64,000 nt of DNA. It comes from Trichopria drosophilae. Lineage: Eukaryota > Arthropoda > Insecta > Hymenoptera > Diapriidae. Both the position numbers and the translations under genes were made by a program. Positions 44,575 to 57,179 of the stretch are shown piece after piece; position 1 is the first letter of the stretch; each line of letters starts with the position of its first letter. The DNA lies in contig CM059582.1 in assembly GCA_030407085.1 (NCBI GenBank), forward strand, positions 203,092,001-203,156,000, read 5' to 3'. The notes under the pieces were generated by a model. The model worked only from the letters and a program-made list of their open reading frames with translations, was not told the DNA's origin and did not search any database.

Positions 44575-46589
44575 ACAAACATTCGCCGGTTTGTTATAGA
44601 TTTTTAACATCAATCTTAACTCTCCCTAGTCCAAGGACCCTAACGAACCTGCTTCGCGAAATTGACATGAAAGCAGGTTCGGTGAAACTAATTTCGGAAC
44701 TATTAGCAGTAAAGGTGCCGTCTATGCCCGAGGAAGACAAGCACTGTGTTCTTCTTTGGGATGAGATGGCCCTTTCTGTTAATCTCCGATATAATGAGTC
44801 TAGAGACGAAATCGTGGGCTTCGAAGATTCATGTGAGGTGCGCACATATCATTTCGCAGACCACGCTTTGGTTTTTATGATAACGGGTCTCTTTTCGGAT
44901 TGGAAGCTGCCCTTGATGTTCACATTTTGTGACAGCCAGACCAAGGGCGACCTTTTAGTAGTCCTCATTACGAAAGTCGTCAAGGTTCTGGCGGAAGCTG
45001 GTTTAACCTTAGAGGCAAGTGTCTGCGACCAAGGAAGCTCCAACGAGAATGCCGTCAAACGACTGGAGGAACAAACAATGAAGGAGGCAATGCTCGACAG
45101 AGTACCATACGGTATGTAAACTCAACACGTCGCGTCAATACAAACTTTTATAATTATTTTGAAAGTACCATGTCAAATTAATAATGTTTATTTTTTCAGA
45201 TGCAAACTTCATCACAATACATGGTCAGAAATTCGTGCATATTTTTGATCTACCCCATCTACTGAAGGGGATAAGGAACAATTTGTTGACGAAAGATTTG
45301 GAATTTCAGAATCCAGCAGGTGGTATAAAATCCAGAGCTCAATGGAGAGTTATACAACTTGCTTACGATTTGAATTCCGGTTTCATTAACAAATTGACCG
45401 ACGAACACGTCATCCCAAGCAAAATCAAGAAGATGAAGGTGAAGTTTGCTGCGGAGGTATTTAGCGGGACTGTCGCGCATTTCCTTCAGTTTTTGTCCAC
45501 GGCGTCAGGTTTCTTCAGTACACCCTCAGGTGTGATTACGATGCCACCTGAAACTGGAGCTACAGCTGAAATATTGCAGTTTTTTAATGACCTTTTCGAT
45601 TCCATGAATGGAGATGCTAGAAGGTCGGTGAATGGCTTGAGAAGTGCTATAACCCCTGACAGCCTCCATCATGCGTTTTGGAATGAAGCCATTGCTAAAC
45701 TGGAAAATATGAAGTTTGTGATTCCAGGTACTGACGAAAGAGCCCGAGGAGTAAAGAGTCTTAAAAACTGGATTAAAACTGCCAAGTCTATGCAGGCTTT
45801 ATGGCAGAAAGTTACCAGTTCTGGATTACTCAAGCTGGGAGGCGAGAGATCCATAAATCAAGATCCATTAGAAAATTTCTTTGGACAGATAAGACTCTTA
45901 AGGGGTCGTGACGTAAAGCCGACATGCGCGAACTTTGAAAATTGTTATAAAACATTGTTAATTAATAATTTATGTAGCGATAAAACAATCGGCGGTAACT
46001 GCGAAGCGGACAATTTATACAATTTACTCACCATCGATGTGTGCCCTGCTGATTCGAGCCATTCCAGTAGCGCAGCTGAGCATATCAGTTTGCCCATAGA
46101 TCTGCTGCTGGAATGTGGCGATGGCAGTATACAAGATTCAGTGGTTGAATCCACTGACAAAATTTTTATTAAGCATGTTTTAAACAGCCTTATGCGTGAT
46201 AAAGATATTAAAAATTGCGCCCATTGTTTGTCGCTACTAAGAAACCCAAATACTCATAAATAGATTCATTATTATATAACGGTATTCGGGAAGTAATTAA
46301 AGCTATTAATCAATCTTTATTTCAAATTTGCCATTTCCAAAAGCTTCGTTTCGAATTATGTAAATTATTGCAGGACATGCTCCCGAAAATCGAAAACCCT
46401 TGTAGACAGCATGACGTCGTTCAGAAATTATTACATGTTATCGTTGTCGCGAAAATAAATGCATTTTGTTCTATCGTAAATTCCATATTGTCCGGTAAAA
46501 TCGCGAAACCTATCGATGAACCATGTAATGCTATTTATCAATTGGCCGCAAAAAAATCGGAGAAAATGAGAAAGATGCCAAAAAAGTGA
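44575..46589 (+). pseudogene. P-element / THAP9-type transposase body, no THAP domain, frameshifted
   Basis: The frame opens at about 44575 with CYRFLTSILTLPSPRTLTNL, continues through LLWDEMALSVNLRYN and GFEDSC (catalytic-core region), then splices: exon ends 45111, intron GTATGT...TTTCAG, exon resumes 45200 (split Asp codon). It then reads KFVHIFDLPHLLKGIRNNLL, SINQDPLENFFGQIR and LRGRDVKPTCANFENCYK, ending at TAG 46261-46263. A second frame from about 46260 to 46589 continues the family C-terminus (FCSIVNSILSG, IYQLAAKKSEKMR), so one indel near 46255 breaks the protein. The N-terminal THAP finger and terminal repeats are missing. THAP-like exons lie separately at 48205. A dead copy. Confidence 0.85.
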
Positions 46590-46914
46590 ATATTTGAGTT
46601 TCAGGTTATGCTCTATATTTGCCCATAATTTTCCCAATAATAGAAGCAAAAATTGGAAGGGATTCTGGAGTGGACAAAATTTTTATTTCAATGTGAGTAT
46701 CGAATGCCTAGATCTAGGCTTTAATAGATATTAAAGGTAGAATCAATTTGAATGCTTCATCGATTAATTGGGAATTTTTTGTTATTTTTATATGTTTTCA
46801 AATGAATGACTAATTTCTATTATTTTTAGAAAGTATTACGTTTCTTTAGCCAAGACGGCTGTAGAATACACGTATAGTGTAAACCAGTCCTGAATGTATG
46901 AGAAAAATAATGTA

Positions 46915-47915
46915 AAGGGGAAAGTGAATGAATTTCCTCCCAAAATTCGCTCACTCTCCTCTGGCATGATAGCTAAACATATTGAACATGGATAAAGATA
47001 TTTTCTATTCCCGCTAGAGAATCATTTATTCCATTGTATTCAAAGGATGGACGAGAGAGAAATAAAGTACAAATGAACGAGAATTGAGATATGTGAACCA
47101 AATGAAGTGCGAGTTAAGACATACATGCGATAATAAATGTACAGAGAATTGAGAGTAAAAGATGATCATGTCCTTTTTTACTTTCATTTACTCTTTTTTC
47201 GTTTAGGTGTGTATCGTATGCAGTTTTGAATGAGTATGTTGTATTATCAATGAATTGAACTTTAAATTCAAAAGTAATGTTAAACAGTTGTATAGAGAAT
47301 TCAGAGTAAAAGATGATCCTGTCTTTTTTTTACGTTCATTTACTCTTTTTTCGTTTAGGTGTGCAGTTTTGAATGAGTATGTTGTATTATTAATGAATTC
47401 AACTTTAAATTAAAAAGTAATGTAAAATATTTGTACAGAGAATTGAGAGTAAAAGATGATCCTGTCTTTTTTTACTTTCATTTACTCTTTTTTCGTTTAG
47501 GTGTGTATCGTGTGCAGTTTTGAATGAGTATGTTGTATTATTAATGAATTCACCTTTAAATTCAAGAGCAATGTAAAATATTTGTACAGAGAATTGAGAG
47601 TAAAAGATGATCCTGTCCTTTTTTACTTTCATTTACTCTTTCGATTTCAGTGTACGCGTAATACATAAGTATGACGTAATCCACATGTAATGTATGAAAG
47701 AATGCTGAAGAATGAATTTTATTTTGGAGTAAAAGATGATTTGTTCCTTCCCAGATCTTTTTTTACTTCCGACACTTGATAGCAGAAGCATTAAATTGTA
47801 GGTGTAGAAGATCGCATAGGTTAATTTCTGTGCAATTGTTGCTAAAATTATGAATGGGCCAAAGTTAGAATAAACGAGTCTCTGTTCCTGCCAGAGACTC
47901 TTTTATTCTTCAAAT
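46915..47915 (+). repeat. cluster of eight imperfect hairpins, partly in a roughly 150-bp tandem repeat
   Basis: Hairpins near 46921-46957, 46992-47032, 47152-47195, 47303-47348, 47446-47490, 47597-47641, 47725-47770 and 47868-47909. The four middle ones lie in a tandem repeat of 143-151 bp (GAGAGTAAAAGATGATCCTG unit). The last pairs 16 of 17 bases (GAATAAACGAGTCTCTG arm, loop TTCCTGC). 5' arms are purine-rich, 3' arms pyrimidine-rich, and loops share a TCC(T/C)-type core. No protein frame is conserved. Confidence 0.6.
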
Positions 47916-48204
47916 CATCATAGTAGTAAGTGGCTGTATATGAGTATGTGGGGGGTCCCTTCAATAGCGACACTACGAGAACCACTGCGAAATTTCAAAA
48001 CAGAAAAAAGAAGAGTTCATCGAAAGCGGTGAAGATTTATCATCCGAAACCGCATTGCTGGAGGAAAAATTTATAATTTAAATTTGAAGATTGAAACTTG
48101 CACCGACACTGACCGATTCCAAGTTAAGTATTTTGTATATTTTTTATTTAATACAAATATAATATATTGTTGATAATTTTTTGTTTAATAGAATTTTTCT
48201 TAAA

Positions 48205-48713
48205 ATGGGTAAAAATAAATGTAGTGTTAAGAATTGTTCAGGTGGTGGCTGTAGGTTTTATCAATTTTCAGATGCAGCTCGAGAACCGGTACGGGCTAAG
48301 ACATGGGTTGCTGCAACCGACAACGAAGAGATAAATAATATGTCATCATCACTGCTGAGGATTCGACTAATTTGTGGACATATTCAGGGAAAATATATTT
48401 TATCGAAGAAGCTGTCAGGCACTGCCGTACCAACATTACATTTTCCAGGTAAAATATTTATTTATTTATTTGCTATACGCACATGCACACGTCGGTACCC
48501 ACGCATTCACGCACCGACGCAATCATGCATGCACGTATACACGCATTCAATAACGATGTAACAAGTAACTGCAAGGTTTTAATTTTTGTTATATTTTCAG
48601 CTCCAATCGATGGAGTTTTTCAATCTGATTCCGTGCCTGAGGTCATCGATGGGCGGCCAGTTTTTATGGAACGAAACATATGCGTTAGGACGGGGACCAC
48701 TGTAGTATATATG
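48205..48713 (+). CDS. THAP-domain protein, first two exons (partial)
   Basis: Exon 1, 48205-48448, starts MGKNKCSVKNC and shows THAP features: paired Cys at the start (C6, C11), RFYQF, TWVAAT, ICGH and the hallmark AVPT (residues 74-77). Exon 2, 48601-48713, joins in phase after ATATTTTCAG and ends at a GTAAAC donor. In a normal THAP finger the third Cys and His are separated by two residues; here the sequence is C-G-H, one residue short, and the region between Trp and Cys is also unusual, so zinc binding is doubtful. No later exon is recognised. It could be the 5' part of a second P-element-like copy or a decayed THAP gene. Confidence 0.5.
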
Positions 48714-48999
48714 GTAAACATTTTTTATTCGGACCTTAGTCGTCTTACTTTATATAGCCATACTCTAAATTCATTGTGAATTAGATTTGTTAAGTATTCA
48801 CAAATATTAGAGCAATCAATATTCAATTCATGTACTTAGTTTAAAAATCATTCGGTATACAAAAAGATTCCAGAAGTTTCGGAAGTAGAATCCACGTATC
48901 GATCACTCAGATATAAGATATGTATTAATTATTGCTTATGGACAATTGCAAGGCTGTCCTGGATGTCACGTTATTTGACATTGGAAGTGGCCAAATTTG

Positions 49000-51600
49000 T
49001 GCTTGTCGATGAAGGAAATGTTGGTTTTATGAATATATACTACGGTAGTTCTTAAAAAATGAACGAAATATTCTGTATTCTGTAAAAACGCACTAAAGGA
49101 CCTGCTGAAAATGATACTAAAATAACGAGTTTTCTTTGAACCACGACAATGAGAAATCAATAATTAACGTCAGGTGCTTTAACATGGGATATATGACCAG
49201 GCCCCTTGGACATACACAAAATGAAGAATTATCAATTAATAGTTATCATCCACAAATTTAAAAAACAAAATTCTAGAGATAGAAATATAAACTTCCAAAA
49301 AATGCTCACAAAATCAGATGAACTCTGAAACGAATTTCGAGAATATTACCGGTTTAAATACACCAAATCATGACAATTGACGTTTATAAATTATTCGGCT
49401 TTCTCAAAGGAACAGTTTTGTACTGGACACTACAAAATACCAACCCATCATTACCTCTTTGCGCGTTTGCGTAATTGCTGGTGTGGCTCGAATCAAGTGA
49501 CGTGTGTTAATACTTTATGTCAATGCTTAGATAAGGGTACGATGCGACTGAAACTATCAAAATTCCGTAAAAATGTTTACAGACGCTTTTTGCGCGTGTT
49601 TGAAGTAATTATGGAAAAATACTTTCCAGTTTTCTTACTGCGAAAAGGATACCAATGGAATCTATGGGATATAATGAGAATACTTACAATACTCTGATGT
49701 TGAAGTGAAAAGGACGAAACCGATAATTTAATGGAAATTAATTGGAATCGTCTTATACAGACGATGTAAACAACTTTCAGAAACTACAACCAATTCTACA
49801 ATATATCTTAACAAAGACAGTATTATATGCAGCAGCAAAGCAAAGGGAAAGGCAAGGCAAGGCAGGGCATGGGAAGAGTGTGATACTATACGAACAGAAT
49901 TTTAAAAAATCACGATAAATAATATATAACCACAAAATCAGCTGATAATGGCAGTAATTATTTCGGAAAAGATCCGAGGAGTCGATCCGTCTTTCCGAAA
50001 TCTTATTAATTCGCGGAATTGCTTGAGTCAACATAAACAAATGTGTGAAATTTTGTTTCATAGTTACAATATGAAAACATATTCTAAATTGAGAATGTCG
50101 TACATGTCTTACAAATTCTTCAAATAGTAATAAGGAAGATAATAATATAGGAATAATATGTACAAATATAGTACAAATATAGTACAAATGCTGAACAGCG
50201 TGAGGAATATATAAATGATGTGATATTGGACTACCTTAGTGTTATGCCGGTGATAAGCTTGGAAGACGACACAAGTATACCGATTATTATTTGTGATTGA
50301 CATTTCCTTCATTGATAGACATCAATGCCTGTTTGGAAGACTATGCCATATCGACGCGAAGACTATCATTGAAGATAGCCATCATTTACTTCCATGTAAT
50401 ATTCGTTTCATGTTTAGAAACGGCCATAAACAATAATTTCATTTGAAGTGATGTAATGAATAGTTGGCATTATTAGCAGCAAGCTGTGATCTATACTTAT
50501 CGTTTATAAATATTATCTGCATTTCATTACTTTATATTATAACTGTCTTCATATAGACCCTAATAAGATTTAAATTAATGCATTTTGATTTAGCCTCAAA
50601 GTCATTGACTACTATCTTAATAAAAAGTTGTTAACTACAAATAAACGTGGAAAAACTAAATTATTCTTCTTAAATTTTGTTTGTTTTTGATTGTTGGTTG
50701 TTTGCTGCTCCGAAATATAAGTTCCGTAATCACAATTTCTGCCCATTTTATCGGAGTGACTCTGACGAACGTAAATCAATGACATGACAGCTTTAGTCAG
50801 TCCGCTAAAAACTGGAGGAGTCTTCCACTGCAAAAGGTGCGGAAATTTCCATTCCGCGTATATGAGCATGTAGGGGTTTTCGAGGTCGCTGAAAACGATA
50901 CCGTGGTCGGTTTTAAAAATTGAAAAAGAGATTTAATGCGGCGGTAATATTTAGTAATTTTCGAGAACAATTCAAAATTACGGCGTACAAATTAAACAAA
51001 ATTGAAACAAATGTTATTAAGTTTGAATTTGGGATTGTGCATTATTAAAACCGATAACGTATTCGTTAGCAGCGACCTCCAATATCCCTGTATGTAAATA
51101 TTCATAAAAATTCAATGGCTATATAAATTTATAACTAAGGTTTAAGATAGTGATCAATGATCAAAACCCTGCGAAAAATTTTAAGCAGGGTTCTTATGAG
51201 AATCTCATTAGAAATTGAAACAAGTGCCTTGTAGTTGTCGTAAATATGTAAAAACATATAATATAATATACCTTATATACATCTATTAGTCATACAAGTA
51301 TCGTACGGAATATGTAAAGTTTTATTACATGAAAGAAAATAGTTTAATAGGCAGTTTTATGATCATACAATCATTAGAATCCTAACTAAAATTTTTCGCA
51401 GGGAAGTAATTCACATTTAAAAAGAATGCCAATTCATAATCAGCATATGATCTTTCTAGGATTCTATCTGAGTGATTGCAGCAGGTACAATCTTTATATT
51501 TGAATCAGTAAAAATCACTGCTAATCATCGTACGGGCACATGACAATGTAACAACTCAACAAAAGTAAATGTTGGTCACAAGAATCAGTTCTTGTTTTCT
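49000..51600. other. no supported gene
   Basis: AT-rich sequence with several short frames (49377-49697, 49777-50187, 50612-50869) showing no recognisable domain or splice context. Confidence 0.45.
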
Positions 51601-51637
51601 GTAACATTCAGTGGATGGCTTTTTATGCTTCCAACAT

Positions 51638-51672
51638 AATAATAACAATAACAACAACAATAACAACAATGT
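51638..51672. repeat. (AATAAC/AAC)n microsatellite
   Basis: ATAATAATAACAATAACAAC-type run. Confidence 0.8.
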
Positions 51673-52199
51673 CTTTATTGATAAAAAAACATCAAAAGGC
51701 GAGCTCAGCAGACCGTACCCAAAAGTCTGTTACAGTAGAATCTCGATATAAGAACCATTGCCGTTCCGAGCTTCCCCGCCGACCATTCCATTTCGTGTGT
51801 TTCAAGCATTTCACGTACGGCGATAGGTGTGTGGAGGGGGTACATCTAGAAAGTTCATAGTCACTATAACGATAGAAAAAAGGTTCTTATATCGATAGAT
51901 TCTTATAATGGTGGTTCTTATATCGAGATTCGACTGTATTCCAAGAACTTTGTAAATTTTGGACAATATACTACTGAACATGAGTTGCATTCATTTGCTC
52001 ATTAAGGTGATTTTCCGTGACTTCTGCTGACTCAAATGTAGAGAATAGTATACGCTAAACAAGTAAAATCGGATGTTTGTAATAAAAGCATTTATCAATT
52101 TTGCATTTCAGACGCTTGAAGTTATAAGAATGGTATACTTTTTAACTGCGATTGTACCAGCGTTACACTAAGTGACCATTTGTGCTATTCTCTTACCAG

Positions 52200-52345
<146 letters not shown>

Positions 52346-52387
52346 GATTTATTGATTTATTTAGTATGGCTTAACTGAGAAAGCGAT

Positions 52388-52432
52388 TTATTTTTTATTT
52401 ATTTATTGGTTTGTTTGTTTATTTATTTATTA
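52388..52432. repeat. (TTTA)n microsatellite
   Basis: ATTTATTTATTGGTTTGTTTGTTTATTTATT run. Confidence 0.85.
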
Positions 52433-52454
52433 TGTCTTGAGTGAGAGAAAACGA

Positions 52455-52480
52455 TAGAGAGGAGAGAGAGAGCGAGAGTA
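52455..52480. repeat. (GA)n microsatellite
   Basis: GATAGAGAGGAGAGAGAGAGCGAGAG run. Confidence 0.8.
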
Positions 52481-53163
52481 ATTCTTTCATAGCTTTATCA
52501 TCCTGTGTGGCCAGTAAGAAAGTAGTGTGAATAGTCATTCGGTGCACAGGAATGAAAAACTGTATGAACGTCTTTCTAAAGTGTAGGTTTCGATTTCATG
52601 ACAAACCAGACGTGTTATGAATACACCGTTTCCAGTAAAAGTTCATCTTAAATAAACTAACATTATTAATAAACATATTATAAAGTAAGATAAACATTAA
52701 ATAATGCAGGTTTCAAAGCCCTTATTTGGTAAGGTAGTAAATCTTTATGTCCAAATATAAATTAAAAATGACTGAAATTGTTTCTCAAAATTTGCTCTAT
52801 AACTCTAATTCCAACTGCCTTAAAAGATCTCCTAAAAAATACCAAAGAATTTTTGTCAAAAATTGCCTGCAAATTTTTGGAAATTGATGATTGTTGTTAA
52901 TTCCCCAAAATTCTCAATCGATTCGTTACGATCTTCTGTGACATTTTATAGGATATCTTGTATAGTGGTTGGAATTTCATTTATGGACCACAAATTATGA
53001 AAAACAACTCACAAATTTTTAATTTAGATTTTTCAAGACAGATTACTTACTACCTTATCGATTAATGACTTGGGAAACCCTATAATTTAAGATGTAAAGT
53101 CGCATACAAACTTACAAATAAACATTAAAAATTCAAATTTTTCATAAAGTTCAGTTAAAACGT

Positions 53164-54357
53164 CTACAATATTACTGCAGAATTAGCCAACCCAAGGCTG
53201 CGAAGTTTTGCCCAAGTGCTTTTTGGATCTTTAACTGTCGAGAACTGCGCGTGATAGTACTTTTCACGTGATTGTCGCCAAGCTGTTCTATAGGTTTTGT
53301 TGAGAGATATTAGTTTGAGTTTCGCGTTCGGATCGCGTGTGCGACGAAAAGCACGCAGAGTAGAGTCACGTTCACGCTTTAGTGAGCGCAATACGTAGGT
53401 TACCCATGGCAATGCTTTATTCTTCGGTATGAAGGATCTTAGAGGAGCAAATTTATCAAAAGATGATACTATTCTATGCGAGAGGGTCGAACAAAGGAGG
53501 TCAATAGACTGATGAGTCCCAGTAGCATGTCTAAACATACTCCAATCGCATTTCTCCAAGTCATCCAGCAACAGTTCCAAACAAAAATTGCGGTAGTCTC
53601 GGCAAGTAATAGCCGTTGTATTTTTCGTATAAATTTTTAAATCATATTCAATTGATATCAAATCATGTCCATATACGAATGGTAAGCTAATTTGTGAAAC
53701 GGACTTAACATTATCCAGGCTATCAACTATACAATGATCAATCCACGAGTCTGCGGTGGCACTATGAAAAGTGGGGCAGTAATCGACAATCTGTAAGCTG
53801 TTTTCAAGAGCAAACTGCTTCAGATAGGTAGCAGCATGCGAGTGTTTTTGCAAATCTATATTGAAGTCACCCATTATTATTATGTTATTATAGTTGCAGC
53901 TTAGAGATTGCAGAGCAGTCCCGAAGAATTCAGGCATCGGCTTATTAGGCGGGCGGTAAATGACGGAGACAAGCACAGGAGAGGATGTGCGGCCAGATAT
54001 TTCAGCAATCATAAACTCATTTGAAGTGTCCGATATATCAGATAGAGCTAATAATTTACAGGCTAGTTGCTTGTGAATATACATAGCCACACCCCCACCC
54101 CTTGAGCCCCTCCGGTCGTGGCGAACGAGATAATATTTATCGAGTTGGAAAAATTTGTCCGGAGATTGATCCGTGAGCCAAGTTTCTGTTAAGAGTATAA
54201 TATCAAAAAGATTAGTTGAAAAGTAGTCACAAAATTCAGGAAATTTATTTTTGGAGTTTATAGACTGGATATTTAAATGACAAATTTTCAAACTCGACAA
54301 TTTGATATCTTTAGACGTGGATAATGATGTAATAGCAGCAGCGTTGACAGCATCCAT
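53164..54357 (-). pseudogene. LINE ORF2, endonuclease domain only
   Basis: ATG 54357 lies 30 bases after the ORF1 stop. The protein has an apurinic-like endonuclease: KICHLNIQSINSK, LTETWL (catalytic Glu), RGGGVAMYI, VIYRPP, MGDFNIDL (catalytic Asp) and WIDHCIVDS (Asp-His pair). A linker region follows (ALPWVTYVLRSLKRERD), and the frame ends in LGLANSAVIL with a stop. Just past the stop another frame continues a little (about 53100), so an indel or junction lies near 53160. Reverse transcriptase is absent. Confidence 0.85.
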
Positions 54358-54387
54358 AGAGATGACAGATGACGGTGAAGTTTGGCG

Positions 54388-55389
54388 TCAAGAGGAAATT
54401 ATGTTGAGATCTTCTTCGTTGTAGATCTCTATCGCATTTGCTCCTCTTGCTGATCTAGAGTGGACGATGCCCTTGTAAAGGTAGACGGACTTCTCAGGGT
54501 GTTCTTTTACTATTGCTCGAGCCTTTTTCAGTAAGTTGCGCGTCTCTATTGGTAGAGATTCGTTTATATTTATACGAGACATCGGGAGCTCTGGAAAAAT
54601 GAGATTGGTCATAAGACCTTTGTTGAGTCTCATTGCCTGTATAAATTTTGTCCTTAGCCTCGGATTGGACAGCTTGGCAATGATTAAGTTAGATCGACCG
54701 TGAGTGGAGGCCGCTGTAGATGTCGTTGAAGTCGTTGCAATAGTTGATGGTTCATTGCCAGATATGCGACTAGGGTTGGGATCATTTGATAAATTTGTCC
54801 CAAGACGTTCGATGGATAGCAGATCGCGTGCCTTCATTGCGACTTTTAAGACTTCCGCTATTTTGAGGAAAATGATATCCAGATCCTCATTAAACGTTTC
54901 AGGAAGCCCAGTAATGACTAGGTCGCTACTTCGTAGCGCATAAGCATTAGTAGCTCTATCTTTTAGAACCGTGCTCATCTGATTTTGTAGGGTAGCTACT
55001 GATTGCTTCATTTCCTGTACCGTAGAATTGAGATTCAATACGGAATCAAGTTTAGCGCATAACTCTGCATGTTGCTTATCATGCCTGGTACAGAAGTCCC
55101 GAAATTCGTTCGATGGTACGATCGCATTATCGATGGCCTCAGAAGTAGTAGTCTCCACTGACGAAGCACTATTTGAGCGCGTGTGGATAAGTTTCGGGGC
55201 AGCCAAAATATTATCTGCAGCTCGTTTTCTGCCACGCTTAGGTGCAGGAACTAAGCAACAAATTGGTCCGTTATCTGTCAAAGTACTGGCTAACGGTACA
55301 CACGTGGTGTGATAGAGTGAGGCACAGACGATACATTTGACGCTATCTTTTTCTTCAGCAAGATTAAGGCATGCAATGCAAGTAGCCAT
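54388..55389 (-). CDS. LINE ORF1, PHD-like zinc finger protein (333 aa)
   Basis: Begins MATCIACLNLAEEKDSVKC with a Cys/His pattern (CIAC, CIVC, HTTC, CC) of a PHD-type finger, then a basic patch KRGRKRA, a Ser/Thr-rich linker, a coiled segment (LNSTVQEMKQSVATLQNQM) and an RNA-binding-like part (DLVITGLPETFNEDL; LRTKFIQAMRLNKGL). Expected to coat the element RNA. It is intact, with ATG just upstream of the finger. Same transcript as ORF2. Confidence 0.75.
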   Translation of the reverse strand: MATCIACLNLAEEKDSVKCIVCASLYHTTCVPLASTLTDNGPICCLVPAPKRGRKRAADNILAAPKLIHTRSNSASSVETTTSEAIDNAIVPSNEFRDFCTRHDKQHAELCAKLDSVLNLNSTVQEMKQSVATLQNQMSTVLKDRATNAYALRSSDLVITGLPETFNEDLDIIFLKIAEVLKVAMKARDLLSIERLGTNLSNDPNPSRISGNEPSTIATTSTTSTAASTHGRSNLIIAKLSNPRLRTKFIQAMRLNKGLMTNLIFPELPMSRININESLPIETRNLLKKARAIVKEHPEKSVYLYKGIVHSRSARGANAIEIYNEEDLNIISS

Positions 55390-55699
55390 AATTAAAAAAT
55401 GACAAGAATTCAGATGTGAATTAACGTATCTATGTACACTAATCTAATATAAAAAATCATACATACAACGTGCAAATGCTCACTCGAGCGGCACGAAAAA
55501 GCTTACTTAGCACGGATTCAGAGTCTCGTGCCGACTGGATCCGCTGTGAATCGGTGATCGATGAGTCACCTGCTTCTTCCCACCACAGTCTCAAGCGCTC
55601 GAAGAAGGGATAGCCCAGGTACAAGTCTAGCGCGAGATCCAGCGAAGAGAGTGGGATCTATATATGTCGAAAAGTAGGGGCACTATGCTCGAACAATCG

Positions 55700-57170
55700 T
55701 TATAGTGTTATTGGCTCCTATTAATAGATTTCCAGCGGAGTATTAACTGATCATCTGTTAATCACAATAACAAATAGCTACGCAAGTAATGCGAGATCCA
55801 CTTAATCATGCGCCAATGACACAAGAAATTATTATTTCCGCAAGTTCCTCTTGACAACTATTTTCCTCAAAGCACGTTCCCTTTAGGTTATGTTGCACAG
55901 TAGTGCAATTTGTCACCAATATAATTTTTTAATGCAGTCTCACATAAAAACTATAAATCCAGTTTCGCAAAGTCCTTAATTAGCTACACAGTTCACACAC
56001 CATCACACTAATTAATACGTGGTAGAAGACGCGTAAAAGAGCTATATTAAGAGCGAGCAAATTTGAGCATCTTATGCGCCCGTAGGTGGTCACCGCACCC
56101 GAGGGGTCTACCCCTGGGGGGTAGGGGGTCGAAACGTCGAAATTTTATGGAAAACTATAGGGTAATTTTTTTGCCGAGATGACCAAATTCAATACTTCTT
56201 CAGACAATAGTCATAAACATTTGAAACCAGTTTTTATGGCATTATCGTTGACTTTAGTAAGAAAATGCTTATAACCTTTTTTGTAGAGAATTTCATCCTC
56301 TATCTTTTTTGTTTGAAATATTATTTAATAATATTCGTATTTTTCAAAATAAATGCAAAAAACTACGAAGGAACTTAATTGGGGCTACTTTTTTTTCGTA
56401 ATGGACGGATGGATATGCGCCAAAATCTAATCAGATTTGAGTTATGCCAAGACGCGTATTAAAAAAAAAAATGTATGTCAATACGCTTATCCGTTCGCGA
56501 GTTATCGCGAGACAAGAAAACGGGTCGTAAGGAGGTACGGACGTACGTAAGAGCACGGACACACATTTTTTTATTGTTGATTTGGGTTCATTAGGGTCTA
56601 TTTTAGAATACTATATTCACTAGGTATTCAGTAGGCTGTAATTTTCCACATAGAAGATTTTTGTACGAGGAAAGAAATAGGTCTTGGATATTACTCTGAG
56701 CAATCGATGGAATCTATACGTTATAATTTTAAGAAAACGTGGGATAATAAATATTCCATCAATCCCAATCATTCAAATTGAATTCATGAAGCTTCTGAAA
56801 CAAACAGTTTGTGAATTAAATAGCCTTCATATCTGATCTATGTATATATTTTAGTCTGTTTAGTTAATATGTATGTCTAATGGCCTTCGTATCAGATCTA
56901 TGTATATGTATTAAATAATTTAATATAATTATAATTAATAAAAGAAATGAATATTTCAAATAAATAAAACAAAAATGATGATAATTATATAAATGTCGTG
57001 TTTTTTAATATATCATACATTGCATATTATATACACACACAAACACACACATGTCAACGCAATTCTACGTGAATAAGTAAGTAATATATTTTGTATGAGA
57101 ATTATTTGCGTGACATATCGTCAATACTGTAATATGGACGATTTTATTTTAAAAAAATAATTTTTCTTCA
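55700..57170. other. no gene seen
   Basis: Contains a G/C-rich patch at 56085-56130 (CCCCTGGGGGGTAGGGGG) and a short duplicated word GATCTATGTATATAT (56836-56852, 56898-56912). No supported gene. Confidence 0.45.
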
Positions 57171-57179
57171 AAAGGGACT

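Larger units (their letters stand above)
53100..55700 (-). mobile_element. non-LTR retrotransposon (CR1/Jockey-like) lacking reverse transcriptase
   Basis: ORF1 and the endonuclease part of ORF2 are intact, preceded by a GC-richer stretch (about 55390-55700) that may be the 5' UTR. The copy stops at about 53100-53160, before any reverse transcriptase sequence. This is 3' truncation, the opposite of the usual 5' truncation. Boundaries are approximate. Confidence 0.75.

Noticed and set aside
46915..47915. CRISPR-like or miRNA cluster
   Set aside because: Units are not direct repeats with unique spacers, and stems are shorter than usual miRNA precursors. Described only as a hairpin cluster.
49377..49697. 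106-codon Cys-containing frame
   Set aside because: No recognised domain, poor start context, and no neighbouring exons in register.
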